Below, piece by piece: positions 9,738 through 23,000 of a stretch of 64,000 nt of DNA. Source of the stretch: Adiantum capillus-veneris (taxonomy: Eukaryota; Streptophyta; Polypodiopsida; Polypodiales; Pteridaceae); contig CM043969.1 of NCBI GenBank assembly GCA_014529385.2, positions 32,774,446 through 32,838,445 on the forward strand, given 5' to 3'. The translations under genes were made by a program, and so were the position numbers. Under the pieces are notes generated by a model that did not search any database, was not told the DNA's origin, and was given only the letters and a program-made list of their open reading frames with translations. Position 1 is the first letter of the stretch; the number at the start of each line of letters is the position of its first letter.

Positions 9738-11213
9738 GTGCAGGTCATCATGGTGGCGGCTGCTGTGAAGCAACCGAGGTACCAGGGATTGGAGTCATTG
9801 GCTCCCATCATTGGCTACATTTTGGAGGGTGAGTTTCCACCAGACTTCACAAAAGCTCAGAAGAGGAGACTCATGAAGAAGGCAAATTTCTATCTCTTCC
9901 TAGAAGGCTCCCTCTATCAAAAAGGGAAGGATCAAGTGTGTAGAAGAGTACCAACTATCGAGGAAATTCCAGCCATTCTAAAAGGTTTGCATGAAGAGGC
10001 ATGTGGTGGTCATTTTTCCCAAGAATCAACTGTGAAGAAGATTTTGCTTGCGGGGTATGTTTGGCCAAGCTTGCATGTGGATGTTCAACATTGGTGTAAA
10101 AGCTGTCACAATTGTCAGATAAATGGAAATAGAAGGTTGGTGCATGGCCCGAGGCAAATAGTGCTTGCAAATGGACCCTTTGAAAAGTGGGGCATTGATG
10201 CTATGGGTCCTCTCCCTAAGACAAAAAATGGTAAACTCTACATTCTAGTGGCTGTAGACTATATGACTAGGTGGGTGGAAGCTCAAAGTGTGGCAAGAGT
10301 GAATGAGAGGACAGTTAGCAAGTTTGTGTACAATCACATTTGTTGCAGATTTGGAACACCTTTGGAGATTGTTTCTGATAATGGTCCAGGGTTTAGGAAG
10401 GGCTTGCTCACAGAAGTTTGTGAAGAGCTTCACATTCTACATCGTCATAGCACACCATACTACCCACAGTCAAATGGTTTGGTGGAGAAGGCTAATGGTG
10501 TCATTGCAGGAATCATTAGAAAGATGGTGCAAAACAAGACAAAATTATGGGATGACTTCTTGGATGGTGCCTTGTGGGCGTATCGAACCACATATAGGGA
10601 AGCCACGGAGTTCACACCATTTCACTTGGTCTATGGTCAAGAGGCTTTACAGCCAATTGAGCTAAACATTCCAACAATGCGACTTCATGGCAAATCAGCA
10701 CAAGATGATCAAGAGGTATGGATGGATCGACTTCTTATGTTAGTGGAGCTTGAGTGGAAAAGAGAAGCAGCATACGAGTGCTACAAGAGGAAAGCCACAC
10801 AAGCGAAAGAAACGCACGACAAGAAACTGAAGGACAAAGGCATCAAGGAAGGAGAGCTTGTGCTAAGGTATGACAATCGACTTGACAATCGTTTTGATGC
10901 CAAGTTTGAAACTAGATGGCAAGGGCCATACATAGTCAAGAAGGCTTTCAATTCTAGCTACTATCAGCTTATGGACTTGAATGGTAAAGAGCTCTCCAGG
11001 AAGGTAAACGGGTATCGCTTGAAGCCCTATTTGAGTCGCCTTCTACCAAAGGATCTACCAAAGATCTGTCCAAAGGCCGCTGTCTCATGTAAGTATTGTT
11101 ACATGAAGCATGAGTGTAACTCCAGCCAAAATTATGAGGGGCCAAACAATGAAGATCTTGTCAAGGACTCTGAAGCACTCTCTTTGGAAAAGATGCTCTA
11201 TGATGGTACATGA
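9738..11213 (+). CDS. Integrase segment of the Tat polyprotein
   Basis: A 491-codon frame continues the same phase. An HHCC zinc-binding region includes HEEACGGHF and WCKSCHNCQ. The catalytic core has WGIDAMGPLP (first D), VSDNGPGF (second D) and NGLVEKANGVI (E). A GPY/F-type module has WQGPYIVKKAF near residue 390. No chromodomain follows, as expected for the non-chromovirus Tat group. About 60 residues after the GPY/F module are unassigned. The end of the frame is 28 bases before the 3' LTR. The domain looks intact but has no start codon of its own at the junction, so it would need readthrough of the stop at 9735. Confidence 0.9.
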   Translation: MQVIMVAAAVKQPRYQGLESLAPIIGYILEGEFPPDFTKAQKRRLMKKANFYLFLEGSLYQKGKDQVCRRVPTIEEIPAILKGLHEEACGGHFSQESTVKKILLAGYVWPSLHVDVQHWCKSCHNCQINGNRRLVHGPRQIVLANGPFEKWGIDAMGPLPKTKNGKLYILVAVDYMTRWVEAQSVARVNERTVSKFVYNHICCRFGTPLEIVSDNGPGFRKGLLTEVCEELHILHRHSTPYYPQSNGLVEKANGVIAGIIRKMVQNKTKLWDDFLDGALWAYRTTYREATEFTPFHLVYGQEALQPIELNIPTMRLHGKSAQDDQEVWMDRLLMLVELEWKREAAYECYKRKATQAKETHDKKLKDKGIKEGELVLRYDNRLDNRFDAKFETRWQGPYIVKKAFNSSYYQLMDLNGKELSRKVNGYRLKPYLSRLLPKDLPKICPKAAVSCKYCYMKHECNSSQNYEGPNNEDLVKDSEALSLEKMLYDGT

Positions 11214-11227
11214 ATATACCATCATCC

Positions 11228-11241
11228 AGGGGGAGGGCTAA
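11228..11241 (+). other. Polypurine tract of the Tat-clade element
   Basis: AGGGGGAGGGCTAA lies directly before the TG of the 3' LTR. It is the expected primer for plus-strand DNA synthesis. Confidence 0.8.
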
Positions 11242-13625
11242 TGATAGCCGTTTTTTCGGCTCTTTGTAATTGCCACAGTGAGTTACCTCACCCTACCAAA
11301 ATCACCCAAACACTGTGGCTATCCCTACCATTTCACTGTACATAGGCGTGCGTGAGTCACGGGACTTTTCCCATATCTTCTTAAAAACCCTCAGCTAGCT
11401 AGTCACTGGGCTAGGTGAGCCAAAAAAAATAAAAAAAATAAAAAAAATAAAAGTATATTATGGCCTCTTTGTGTGTAAATATTTCATTGTATATATGGCC
11501 TAAATATAGGGATTTTTAATAATTATTTTGGTATTTTATTTAAATATTTCTACTTAGGTGTGTGTTTTATTAAACCTATGTACACCTTCTTTCATCCTCT
11601 TACACCAAATTATATATATATATATATTATTATTATTTTTTTTGCCAATATGTACATACTCTAACCTCATATTTTTCCTTTATACAAATCACTCCCACAT
11701 TTTCACCCTCACCCTCGTGAAAAAAAAAATTGATTTCTACTCATTGGTTACTTTTATTATATTATTTACTTGCATACCTTTTCCTCTTTCACCCAAAATA
11801 ATTCAAGGAGGGACCATATCATATGATTCCAATATCTTTCCATATCCATAACTCCTCCATATTTTTATTATTATTTTTACTCATTATTCTAACACCATGT
11901 GCTCATTGAGCTAAAGTCCATGAATAGTCCATACACTAGTCCCACCATGTATATATTTCTTATTTCACCAATAATCCTCCTCCATGCATGGGTCAAGGGC
12001 AACTTGAATGCTTTGTATTATAATATGACAAAAGGAGGGGCTCACTCTTGGATGCATTGTACAAATTCAACAAAGGAGGGGACCACTAAAAGACTTTTGC
12101 AGGCATAAAAAACAGGCTTTTTGGTGAGAATTTTGGCACCTATCTCCACTCCGAATTTGGAGAGATGGTCAAAAGAGAAAATGTAGCCCACGCTCTGAAT
12201 AATCACCCCAAATTTTTTCATGATTTTTGGAGCTACCAGCTGTGAGCTATGATTTTTTTAGTGGACCCCAGTTTTCCCATGCTATGCAGCCACACTCTCT
12301 CTTCCACTTTATCATTTTCCTCTTTCACACACACTTCTCCACTCATCATCCCCATCTCTCTCACCACTCCTCTCTGCACACTACTCACCTTCTCCTCAAC
12401 CTTGAAGAATAAGAGAAACCATGGTGAACTCATACCTCCCACACACAATTCCATTCCAAAATTGACCACCTAGTCTCATTTTTCCTCCTCCAAATTACCC
12501 ATATCTATCAAAAAACCACAAAATTCAGCCTCTTCTCTTAAAAGATAGCATCATGGTGGTTGATTACTCAGCTTCAATTACCTTGTCTCTCAAGGAAGGT
12601 CAAGAGTGGAGAAAAAATGTACCGTCAAAGCTAGTGGACCGTCAACAAGCGTCAAAATTGGCCCTACTCAAGACACTTGGAGCATCAACCTTGTAAGAAA
12701 TCCACCTTTTCTTACCTCTTAAGAGTTTTTCTTCATTATTTGTATCCTACATGGATACTCCCATTGTAAATATTCAATTCCATTTGTAAATTAATACTAA
12801 CTCTACTAACACTAACCCACTATGAAAAGTCCTATCACCTCCATTTCTCTCCTCTCTCTTTCCCCACCAACTTCTTGATAATTCCAAGCAAAAGAAATTA
12901 GATAAATTGCTGAAAATCTAACTCAACCATGGTTAGAGGAGTAACCCTAGCCTTCAAAATTTCTATAAAAGGAGGGTGTAGCTAGCATAAAAGGGGGAAG
13001 CCATAAGCAAGAGCACTATGCTATAGCTTGAGAAGCCAAGCTCAACCTCTCTAGAAGGAGCTCTTGAGTGGAAGCTCATTGTCTTATGCATGTGCATGTG
13101 TTGTAATAGGGGATTAGCAAGGGAAATCTATGCCATTGTAAGAGAGAGAGTGATCATTCAATTGAGAGTAGGAAATCTATCATTTCTCCTACTAGTGTAA
13201 GCCCAATATTCGCTGAATCAAGGAGGGTGGATTTGGACTAATCTTGGATATTTTGTCTCCTTTCCAACGTGAAGTAATGGACAACAATGATGCGTAAGTG
13301 TCTTGGTTTTTTTTTAAGTTCTTGATAGCTTGTCTCGGGTGTTGTCATCAATCTAGCCATAAATCCCACATACTGTAAGAGGGCGACAGGGTGGAGAGGA
13401 CTCCCCTGGCCTTAAGACAGTGATTGGGGTGGCTTTTCTAGTGATGTGTTGTGGTGAATTTACGCAAGCTATGTTGAACAAGTACTAATCTCACTTTGAT
13501 TTTTCATGACAGATTTGTAAAAAGGTATTAATGCAACAAGTACCCCTCCCCCTTTCTCTCTCTTTCTTAAATATATAGTTGTGTTTGCTTGATCATTGCC
13601 GATACGTTTCAAAGCAGCCCGAGCA

Positions 13626-13687
<62 letters not shown>

Positions 13688-13946
13688 TTTTAGTGTGTGA
13701 GAGTATTCCATTGGTGTTAGGGTTAGTGTAAATTCCTTGCTTGTTTGTGGGTTGCTCTAACGATTCTCCTCTTTTGCGTCCTAGTTCGCTCTTAAACTAG
13801 GTGGTGCCCCTTGTGTAGTTGGGATTTGGCGGTGGGTTTGTTGTTTTGGTTTGTGTTGTGTTGTGCCCCAGCCCCATTGAGCAGCACGGGAGCCTTGAAG
13901 GGTGTCTAGAGGCCACTCTTCTTGTTGCCCGCCCCGGACCGCCTCA
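11242..13946 (+). repeat. 3' LTR of the Tat-clade element
   Basis: It is 2,705 bases and nearly identical to 1598-4270. Differences include single substitutions (for example A to G near 11407), a longer CT microsatellite at about 13629-13684, and 10 extra bases before the final TCA. The TATA box is at 12963-12971. CTAG follows at 13947-13950. Confidence 0.93.
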
Positions 13947-14330
13947 CTAGTTCTCAAAGTCCAAACATAAGCTCCCTTCTAGCAAGGTTAGTTTAAATTT
14001 AGGCTCGAGCACCTGTCTAAGCTAGGTTCAATTTATGAAGCATCACCATTTAACCATGCTACGATCTAATGTATCATATCAAGGGGGTATTGATAAAAGG
14101 TCCAAAACTTATTGAGTTCAAGCTCTTAAGTAATTAAGTCTTTGTGAGTATTAAATGTTATAGTTTTAGTCTACAAATCCACCATTCAAAAACTCAAGTA
14201 ATTTACTATTTACATTCAAACCTTGAATGCTTGAGATACAAAATACAAACTCAATCAATACTATATAAAGCAAAATCTAACATTAAGAGTATCAAATCAG
14301 TAACAAGAAACACTAACATGCACAAGAAAC
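13947..14330. repeat. Degraded continuation of the repeat field, 3' flank of the ParB-like gene
   Basis: Weak copies of the GTCCACCACTTGTCC core and its spacer can be seen (for example CACCTGTCTAAGCTAGG near 14012). It was continuous with 1-1597 before the retrotransposon inserted. It also holds the 3' flank of the minus-strand gene ending at 14331. No poly-A signal was assigned with confidence. Confidence 0.5.
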
Positions 14331-16994
14331 TCAAAACATACGTGTCTCCATTTCCAAAAAGTCCTCCATTGACAGAGGATGGTGTTGTTGTTGTTCTTCT
14401 TCTCTTTGTGGAGAGCACTCCTCTGTAACAGGCACAATGTCGCCTGATTGCAAAGTGGATTGTTGAAGTCCAGCCCATTTTTCTATATCTTCATGAGACT
14501 TAACAAAGTCTAGCAGCATGGTCTCCACGCTTTTTGCCTCCTCCACACTATCAATTAAGCAGATAACTTCTTTTTTCTGTTGTATTCCTTCTTGTGCAAC
14601 CAAGGAGCCATCACCAAAAACATCAACAAGCTTGCGGTCTTCAAAACAATATGTACGAATGTAGTGCTTGACCAAAGCTCTTTTTTTGGCCTCCAAATAT
14701 TGCAAATCTGACATATCGTTATCTGCTACTTGAAGAAGAGAACAATCAATTGGCATGGGATGTTCCTCTAATCTTCTTCTCAGGTCTTCAAATGCATTGC
14801 CTTGTCCCAAGAAGGCAATAACTGTTAGGAATTGAATTGCTCCTTTGCAAGGAGCTGATGGAAAGTGATGCAATGCACCACAACAATGGTAGCTCAGATT
14901 ATCTCCCATGGCGTCAAAGGCACATTGCAATTTTGTGAAGTTAGTGAAATCCACAAATGCAAGAAAGACAAATCCAGGATCTGTTGACCCTCCAGCAATA
15001 GCCAAGATCCCATCCAAAGCATTGTTAAATGTCTCCTCACTCCACTTCAAATTGCCTCCAACGTTTTTTGTCATATCTAAAACACATAAGCCAATAGGCA
15101 CTTTATTATTGAAGTGGCGCATCAAGTAGAGATTGCCTTCCATTTGTAGGCTCACCACATAGATTGACCATGGCAAATCTCTAGGCTCAGTTTTCTCCTT
15201 TTGAAGGTGAATTGCCCATTGCATGTATTTTATTGCTCCATCTGGAAAAGCCATTTTCTTTGTTCCACATGTCAAACTAGATCTGATCCATTCCTCGCAT
15301 AGCATTAAAATTGTTTTATAAACAACATCATTGATGTTATACATTTTGACCACCTCCTCCCAGTCTTTACATGGTGAAGACTCATTCAAATTGTTGAAGC
15401 CTTCAAGAAGTGCATCTTGAATCAATTTGTCTTGCTTCAACTGCTTGATTCGATCATACATGTCAGTTGCATCACCATCCTTTGCACTCTTTGACAGTAA
15501 AATCTTCTCATCTCTAATCTCTTCTTGAATAGTCTTTACCTCTGATTCCTCAAGGCCACAAAGGTATCTAAATACAGTTTTTGGGGGTTTCTTATTCTCC
15601 TCTTCTAGATTTTCAATGATTTCTATCCAGCAATCATAAACTAAATCAGAGTACGTGACCATGTGTGCCTGTTTAGCAATCCAACTTGCTGCTGCACTCA
15701 TTCTTGCCAATCGAAGAAAAGCCTAAAAAGAAATAGAGAAATAATTAAACTATTGAGCAAGATTTGTTAATTAAACACTATCAAAAAGACAAAGAAAATA
15801 ACTTACATCCCATCCGGCACGAGATGCATGTCCCTCTGCAATTCCACTTGCTGCCTTTGGTGGTCGTCCTGAGAAGATCCATTGACTCCGTAAATGTCTC
15901 AATATTTGGCTGTAAGGTTGCTTGACATACAATGCCTGAGCCTCCTCATTTGGAATGGCAGATATAGAAGTTGCAACAAATGGAGGAGCATTCACAACAA
16001 TGCGAGCCTTTCTAAATTTATACACGCTAATCAGTCTTTCAAAGATCTCTTTGTTGTTTTGTTCATTGTGAAGCAAAACTTTTGCAGCATAGATTGAATG
16101 CTGCCCATCAAGAATCCAATAATGATAATCTTTAATTTTTTGCTCCTCTACCTCTTCTACTTCCAAAGGAGTCCCCTTCTTTGATTTTGCATTTCGAACA
16201 GGCATCAAATATGCACATGCTGCAGGCTTGGTCGTACTCCGTGAAAATCCAAATAACACACTTTCAGCGTGTTTTTTATCCATAATACGTGCATTATAGT
16301 GATCAGGAGCAAGCCAACAATTTTGAATAGGGATATCAAATTCCCTATATTGGAAAGGAAAATAATTTATGTACTTATTCATTCCACCTGTATCTTTTTC
16401 TTGTCCTTTCATGGCCTTAGCTTCTAAAACATCTGGATCCACAATTCTCATCTTTGACATTGAACCCTCTGTTGATGAGGATGCCAAAGATGCCTTGTCT
16501 ACATCCAAAATGGAACTAGTTCGCTTAGCTTCTACTTTCTGCACTTTTGCTTGCTTCTTTGTGGATGGTGGTCGTGAAGCTTTCACCTTTTTTCGTTGTA
16601 GTGTGGCAATGATGGAGCTTTGAAGTTGATCTGCTGTGATATTTGGATTTGATTCTGCAAACTTCCATCCTCGAGAAAACATTGTCTCTTCTTTGTTTCT
16701 AGACATGCGCTTCAATGCATATGCTCCTGGAGATAGTTGAAATTCTAGATTCATTGGAACTAGAATGTCAATGCATTCCACCTCTGGATGACTATCAACT
16801 ACAGAGACAGATGCTTCCACAACTTGTCCAACATCTTCAAACAAGCTGTCATTCTCCTTTTTGGCAATAAATAGATGGACCTTATGAAATTGTGCACCCT
16901 CTATACCATGTATGTCCAAATACCATTTCCTAAGATCATTGCAAGTATAGTCAACTGAGACAGCAACCCTTGCAACCTCTTTTTTTGGAGCCAT
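14331..16994 (-). CDS. ParB/DGQHR-like plus DNA methyltransferase-like fusion protein, two exons
   Basis: Exon 1 is 16994-15807 (396 codons) and exon 2 is 15722-14331 (463 codons plus stop). The 84-base intron starts GTAAGT and ends TTTTTAG, and its removal keeps phase. I chose ATG 16994 because GTTTCAG, an apparent acceptor, ends at 17000, five bases upstream. Residues about 131-165 are basic and may be a nuclear signal. Residues about 221-310 look like a ParB/sulfiredoxin-type domain: IPIQNCWLAPDHYNAR, then WILDGQHSIYAAKVL, where bacterial relatives have DGxHR. Residues about 605-800 follow the order of beta-class N4/N6 methyltransferases: LCVLDMTKNVGG in place of the DPPY motif, FVFLAFVDF, then LVDVFGDGSLVAQEG in place of DPFxGSG, then EVICLID. 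The active-site changes suggest lost or altered catalysis. Domain calls are by eye. The gene diverges from the transposase gene at 29527. Confidence 0.7.
15723..15806 (-). other. Intron of the ParB-methyltransferase-like gene
   Basis: On the minus strand it begins GTAAGTTATTTTC and ends TTTCTTTTTAG. It is 84 bases and AT-rich. Splicing joins a GAT codon to GCT and keeps one long frame, whereas unspliced translation ends 11 codons into the intron. Confidence 0.85.
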
Positions 16995-17059
16995 CTTTCC
17001 TGAAACAAAAAAAACCAAATGTTATTTTAACATATACTTTTTTGTAATGGATTAAGTTT

Positions 17060-20000
17060 GTGTGAATACAAGTTCCACCACTTGTTCAAGCTAGATCTAA
17101 GCAAGTATACATAGTGATCATTTAAGCTAGTAAACTAAGGGAAGGGAGAAGTAAGGTCCACCACTTGTCCAAGCTCAGCTCTAGACAACATGGAGAGATT
17201 CGAGGTCTAGTAATTGTCTAATATAGGCTAACTATATTGAAACATAGAGAGAAGCAAAGGTCCACCACTTGTCCAATCTAGGGTCCATTGAAACATGGAG
17301 AGAAGGATGCTCCACCATTTGTCCAAAATAGGCTCCATTGAAACATGAAGGGAAGCAAGATGCACCATGTCTTTGAGATGCTAGGCTCCATTGAAATACC
17401 TTAAACCCATGATATTTTGTAAATGTGGGGTTTAAATTCAAGGTCCACCACTTGTCCAACCTATTATCCCTGGTGGCATGAGTGGTTTGCTCTCAAGATT
17501 CACCACTTTTCCACTCTATGTCATTATATTAAGAAGATCTGGGTGTTAAGGTCCACCACTTGTCCAACCTATAAGGCAATATCTTAAATGGTATTATTTA
17601 CCACCACTTGGAATGCACATGATGGGTTTTACATAGGGGTATGGTTCCAAGGTCCACCACTTGTCCAAGCTAACTCTATTGAAACATAGAGAGAATCAAA
17701 GGTCCACCACTTGTCCAAGTTAGGCTCCATTGAAACATGGAGAGAAGGATGCTCCACCATTTGTCCAAGCCAGGTTTGATTGAAACATGAAGAGAAGCAA
17801 GCTGCACCATGTCTACAAAATGCTAGGCTCCATTGAAATATCTTAAACCCATGATATTTCGTACATGGGGGGTTTACATTCAAGGTCCACCACTTGTCCA
17901 ACCTATTATCACTAGTAGCATGAGTGGTTTGATGTCAAGATTCACCACTTTTCCACTCTATGTCATTATATTAAGAAGATTTGGGTGTTAAGGTCCACCA
18001 CTTGTCCAACCTATAAGGCTATATCTTAAAGGGTATTCTTTCTCACCACTTGGAATGACCATGATAGGTTTTACATGGGGGTTTGGTTCCAAGTTCCACC
18101 ACTTGTCCAAGCTAACTCTATTGAAACATAGAGAGAAGCAAAGGTCCACCACTTGTCTAAGCTAGGGTCCATTGAAACATGGAGAGAAGGATGCTCCACC
18201 ATTTTTCCAAGATAGGCTCCATTGAAACATGAAGAGAAGCAAGCTGCACCATGTCTCCAAGATGCTAAGATCCATTAAAATACCTTAAACCCACGATATT
18301 TTGTACATGAGGAGTTTACATTCAAGGTCCACCACTTGTCCAACCTATTATCTCTAGTAGCATGAGTGGTTTGGTCTCAAGATTCACCACTTTTCCACTC
18401 TATGTCATTACGTTAAGAAGATCTGGGTGTTAAGGTCGACCACTTGTCCAACCTATAAGGGTATATCTTAAAGGGTATTCTTTCTCACCACTTGAAATGT
18501 CCATGATATGTTTTACATGGGGGTTTGGCTCCAAGGTCCACCACTTGTCCATGCTAGGCTCCATTGAAACATGGAGAGAAGGATCCTCTACCATTTGTCA
18601 AAGCTAACTCTATTGAAACATGGGGGGTTTACATTCAAGGTCCACCACTTGTCCAACCTATTAACGCTAGTAGCATGAGTGGTTTGGTCTCAAGATTCAC
18701 CACTTTTTCACTCTATGTCATTATATTAAGAATATTTGGGTGTTAAGGTCCACCACTTGTCAACCTATAAGGCTATATCTTAAGGGTTGTTCTTTCTCAC
18801 CACTTGGAGTGACCAGCATAGGTTTTACATGGGGGTTAAATTTCAAGTCCACCACTTTCAAGCTACTCATGAAACATAGAGAGAAGCAAAGGTCCACCAC
18901 TTGTCCAAGCTAGGTCCATTGAAACATGGAGAGAAGGATCTCCACATTTGTCCAAATACTCCATTGAAACATGAAGAGAATCAACTACACCATGTCTCAA
19001 GATGCGAGGCTCCATTGAAATACCTCAAACCCATGATATTTTGAACATGGGGTTTACATTCAAGTCCACCACTTGTCCAACCTATTATCTAGTAGCATGA
19101 GTGGTTTGGTCAAGATTCACCATTTTCCACTCTATGTCATTCTATTAACAATATGTGGGTGCTAAGGTCCACCACTTGTCCAACCTGTAAGGCTATATTT
19201 AAACTTTATTCTTTCTCACCACTTGGAGTTACAAGAAGGTTTTACATGGGAGTTTGGTTCCAAGGCCCACCACTTGTCCAAGCTAACTCTATTGAAACAT
19301 AGAGAGAAGAAAAGGTCCACCACTTGTCCAAGCTAGGCTCCATTGAAACATGGAGAGAAGGATGCTCCACCATTTGTCCAAGATAGCTCCATTGAAACAT
19401 GAAGGAACAATCTGCACCATGTCTCCAAATGCTAGGCTCCATTGAAAACCTTAAACCCATGATATTTCGTACATGGGGGTTTACATTCAAGGTCCACCAC
19501 TTGTCCAACCTATTTTTATTAGCATGAGTGGTTTGGTCCAAGATTACCACTTTTCCACTCTATGTCGTTATATTAGAAGATCTAGTTTTAAGGTCACCAC
19601 TTGTCCAACCTATAAGGCTAGATCTTAAAGGTATTATTTCTCACCACTTGGATGACCATGATATGTTTTACATGGGGTTGGTTCAGGTCCACCACTTGTC
19701 CAAGCAACTCTATGGAAACATAGAGAGAAGCAAAGGTCCACCACTTGTCCAGCTAGGCTCCACTGAACATTTAGAGAGGATGATCCCCCATTGGTGGAAG
19801 ACAGGCTTCATTGAAACATGAAAGAAGCAAGTTGCACCATGTCTCCAAGATTCTAGGATCCATGAAATACCTTAAACCCCGATATTGTTTACATGGGGGT
19901 TTATATTCAAGGCCAGTCACTTTTCCAAGCTATTATCCCTAGTAGCATGAGTGGTTTGTCTCAAGATTCACCACTTTCCACTCTATGTCATTATATAAAA

Positions 20001-23000
20001 AATCTATTGTTAGGTCGACCACTTGTCCAACCTATAAGGGTATATCTTAAAGGGTATTCTTTCTCACCACTTGAAATGTCCATGATATGTTTTACATAGG
20101 GTTTGGTTCCAAGGTCCACCCCTTATCCAAGCTAACTTTATTCTTCTCATAGAGAAAGCAAAGTCCACCACTTGTCCAAGCTAGGCTCCATTAAACAGGA
20201 GAGAAGATGCTCCACATTTGTCGAAGCTAACTCTATTGAAACATGGAGGTTACATCAAGTCCACCAGTTGTCCAACCTATTAATCTAGTAGCATGAGGGT
20301 TTTGGTCTCAAGATTCACACTTTTTCACTCTGTGTCATTATATTAAGATATTTGGTATTAAGGTCCACCACTTGTCCAACCTATAAACTATATCTTAATG
20401 GTTATTCTTTCTGACCACTTGGAGTGACCATGAAAGTTTACATGGGGGTTGTTCCAAGGTCCACCACTTGTCCAAGCAAACTCTATTGAAACATAGAGAG
20501 AACAAGGTCCACCCTTATTAAGCTAGGGTCTATTGAAACATAGAGAGAAGGATGCTCCACCATTTGTCCAAGATAGACTCCATTGAAACATGAAGAGAAG
20601 CAAGCTGCACCATATCTCCAAGATGCTAGCCTCCATTGAAATACCTTAAACCCACGTTATTCTGTACATGGGGAGTTTACATTCAAGATCAACAATTTGT
20701 CCAACCTATTATCGCTAGTAGCATGAGTGGTTTGCTCTCAAGATTCACCACTTTTCCACTCTCTGTCATTATATTAAGAATATTTGGGTGTTAAGGTCCA
20801 CCACTTGTCCAACCTATAAGACTATATGTTAATGGTTATTCTTTCTCACCCCTTGCAAGACTATATCTTAATGGTTATCCCTAGCTATTATTGCTAGTAG
20901 CCTGAGTGGTTTGGTCTCAAGATTCACCACTTTTATTAAGAATATGTGGGTGTTAAGGTCCACCACTTGTCCCACCTATAAGGCTACATCTTGAAGGTTA
21001 ATCTTTCTTACTACTTGGAGTGACCATGATAGGTTTTACATGGGGGTTTGGTTCCAAGGTCCACCACTTGTCCAAGCTAACTCTATTGAAACATAGAGAG
21101 AAGCAAAGGTCCACCCCTTGTCTAATCTAGGGTCCATTGAAATATGGAGAGAAGGATGCTCCACCATTTGTCCAAGGTAGGCTCCATTGAAACATGAGGA
21201 GAATCAAGGTGCACCATGTCTACAAGATGCTAGGCTCCATCGAAAAACATTAAACCCACGATATGTAGTAGATGAGGGGTTTATATTCAAGGTCCAACAC
21301 TTGTCCAAGCTATTATTGGTAGTAGCCTGAGTGGTTTGGTCTCAAGATTCACCACTTTTTCACTCTATGTCATTATACTAAGAATATGCGCGTGTTAAGG
21401 TCCACCACTTGTCCAACCTATAAGGCTACATCTTAAAGGTTATTCTTTATTACCACTTGGAGTGACCATGATAGGTTTTACATGGGGGTTTGGTTCCAAG
21501 GTCCACCACTTGTCCAAGCTAACTCTATTGAAACATAGAGAGAAACAAAGGTCCACCACTTGTCCAAGCTAGGGTCCATTGAACCATGGAGAGAAGGATG
21601 CTCCACCATTTGTCCAAGATAGGCTCCATTGAAACATGACGAGAAGTTGGCTGCACCATGTCTCAAAGATGCTAGGCTCCATCGAAATACATTAAACCCA
21701 CGATATTTCGTAGATGAGGGGTTTACATTCAAGGTCCACCACTTGTCCAAGCTATTATTGCTAGTAGCCTGAGTGGTTTGGTCTCAAGATTCACCACTTT
21801 TATTAAGAATATGTGGGTGTTAAAGTCCACCACTTGTCCAACCTATAAGGCTAGATCTTAAAGGTTATTCTTTCTTTCTACTTGGAGTAACCATGATAGG
21901 TTTTACATGGGGGTTTGGTTCCAAGATCCACCACTTGTCCAAGCTAACTCTATTGAAACATAGAGAGAAGCAAAGGTCCACCCCTTGTCTAAGCTAGGGT
22001 CCATTGAAACATGGAGAGAAGGATGCTCCACCATTTGTCCAAGGTAGGCTCCATTGAAACATGAGGAGAAGCAAGGTGCACCATGTCTCCAAGATGATAG
22101 GCTCCATCGAAAAACATTAAACCCACGATATGTCATAGATGAGGGGTTTACATTCAAGGTCCACCACTTGTCCAAGCTATTATTGCTAGTAGCCTGAGTG
22201 GTTTGGTCTCAAGATTCACCACTTTTCCACTCTATGTCATTATATTAAGAATATGCGCGTGTTAAGGTCCACCACTTGTCCAACCTATAAGGCTACATCT
22301 TAAAGGTTATTCTTTATAACCACTTGGAGTGACCATGATAGGTTTTACATGGGGGTTTGGTTCCAAGGTCCACCACTTGTCCAAGCTAACTCTATTGAAA
22401 CATAGAGAGAAACAAAGGTCCACCACTTGTCCAAGCTAGGGTCCATTGAACCATGGAGAGAAGGATGCTCCACCATTTGTCCAAGATAGGCTCCATTGAA
22501 ACATGACGAGAAGCAAGCTGCACCATGTCTCCAAGATGCTAGGCTCCATCGAAATACATTAAACCCACGATATTTCATAGATGAGGGGTTTACATTCAAG
22601 GTCCACCACTTGCCCAAGCTATTATTGCTAGTAGCGTGAGTGGTTTGGTCTCAAGATTCACCACTTTTATTAAGAATATGTGGGTGTTAAGGTCCACCAC
22701 TTGTCCAACCTATAAGGCTACATCTTAAAGGTTATTCTTTCTTACTACTTGGAGTGACCATGATAGGTTTTACATGGGGGTTTGGTTCCAAGGTCCACCA
22801 CTTGTCCAAGCTAACTCTATTGAAACATAGAGAGAAGCAAAGCTCCACCCCTTGTCTAAGCTAGGGTGCATTGAAACATGGAGAGAAGGATGCTCCACCA
22901 TTTGTCCAAGGTAGGCTCCATTGAAACATGAGGAGAATCAAGGTGCACCATGTCTCCAAGATGCTAGGCTCCATCCAAAAACATTAAACACAAGATATGT

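Larger units (their letters stand above)
1598..13946 (+). mobile_element. Tat-clade Ty3/gypsy LTR retrotransposon, nearly complete
   Basis: The element has two long LTRs (1598-4270 and 11242-13946), a primer site after the first, two extra ORFs, a gag-pro-RT-RH-aRH-INT reading frame in one phase, and a purine tract before the second LTR. CTAG is duplicated on both sides (1594-1597 and 13947-13950). The LTRs begin TG, end CA and differ by only about a dozen substitutions plus simple-repeat length changes, so the insertion is recent. Placement in the Tat/Ogre group rests on the second, archaeal-type RNase H between the ordinary RNase H and the integrase, the long LTRs and the ORFs upstream of gag. 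Three in-frame stops break the polyprotein, so this copy is probably not autonomous. Confidence 0.93.
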
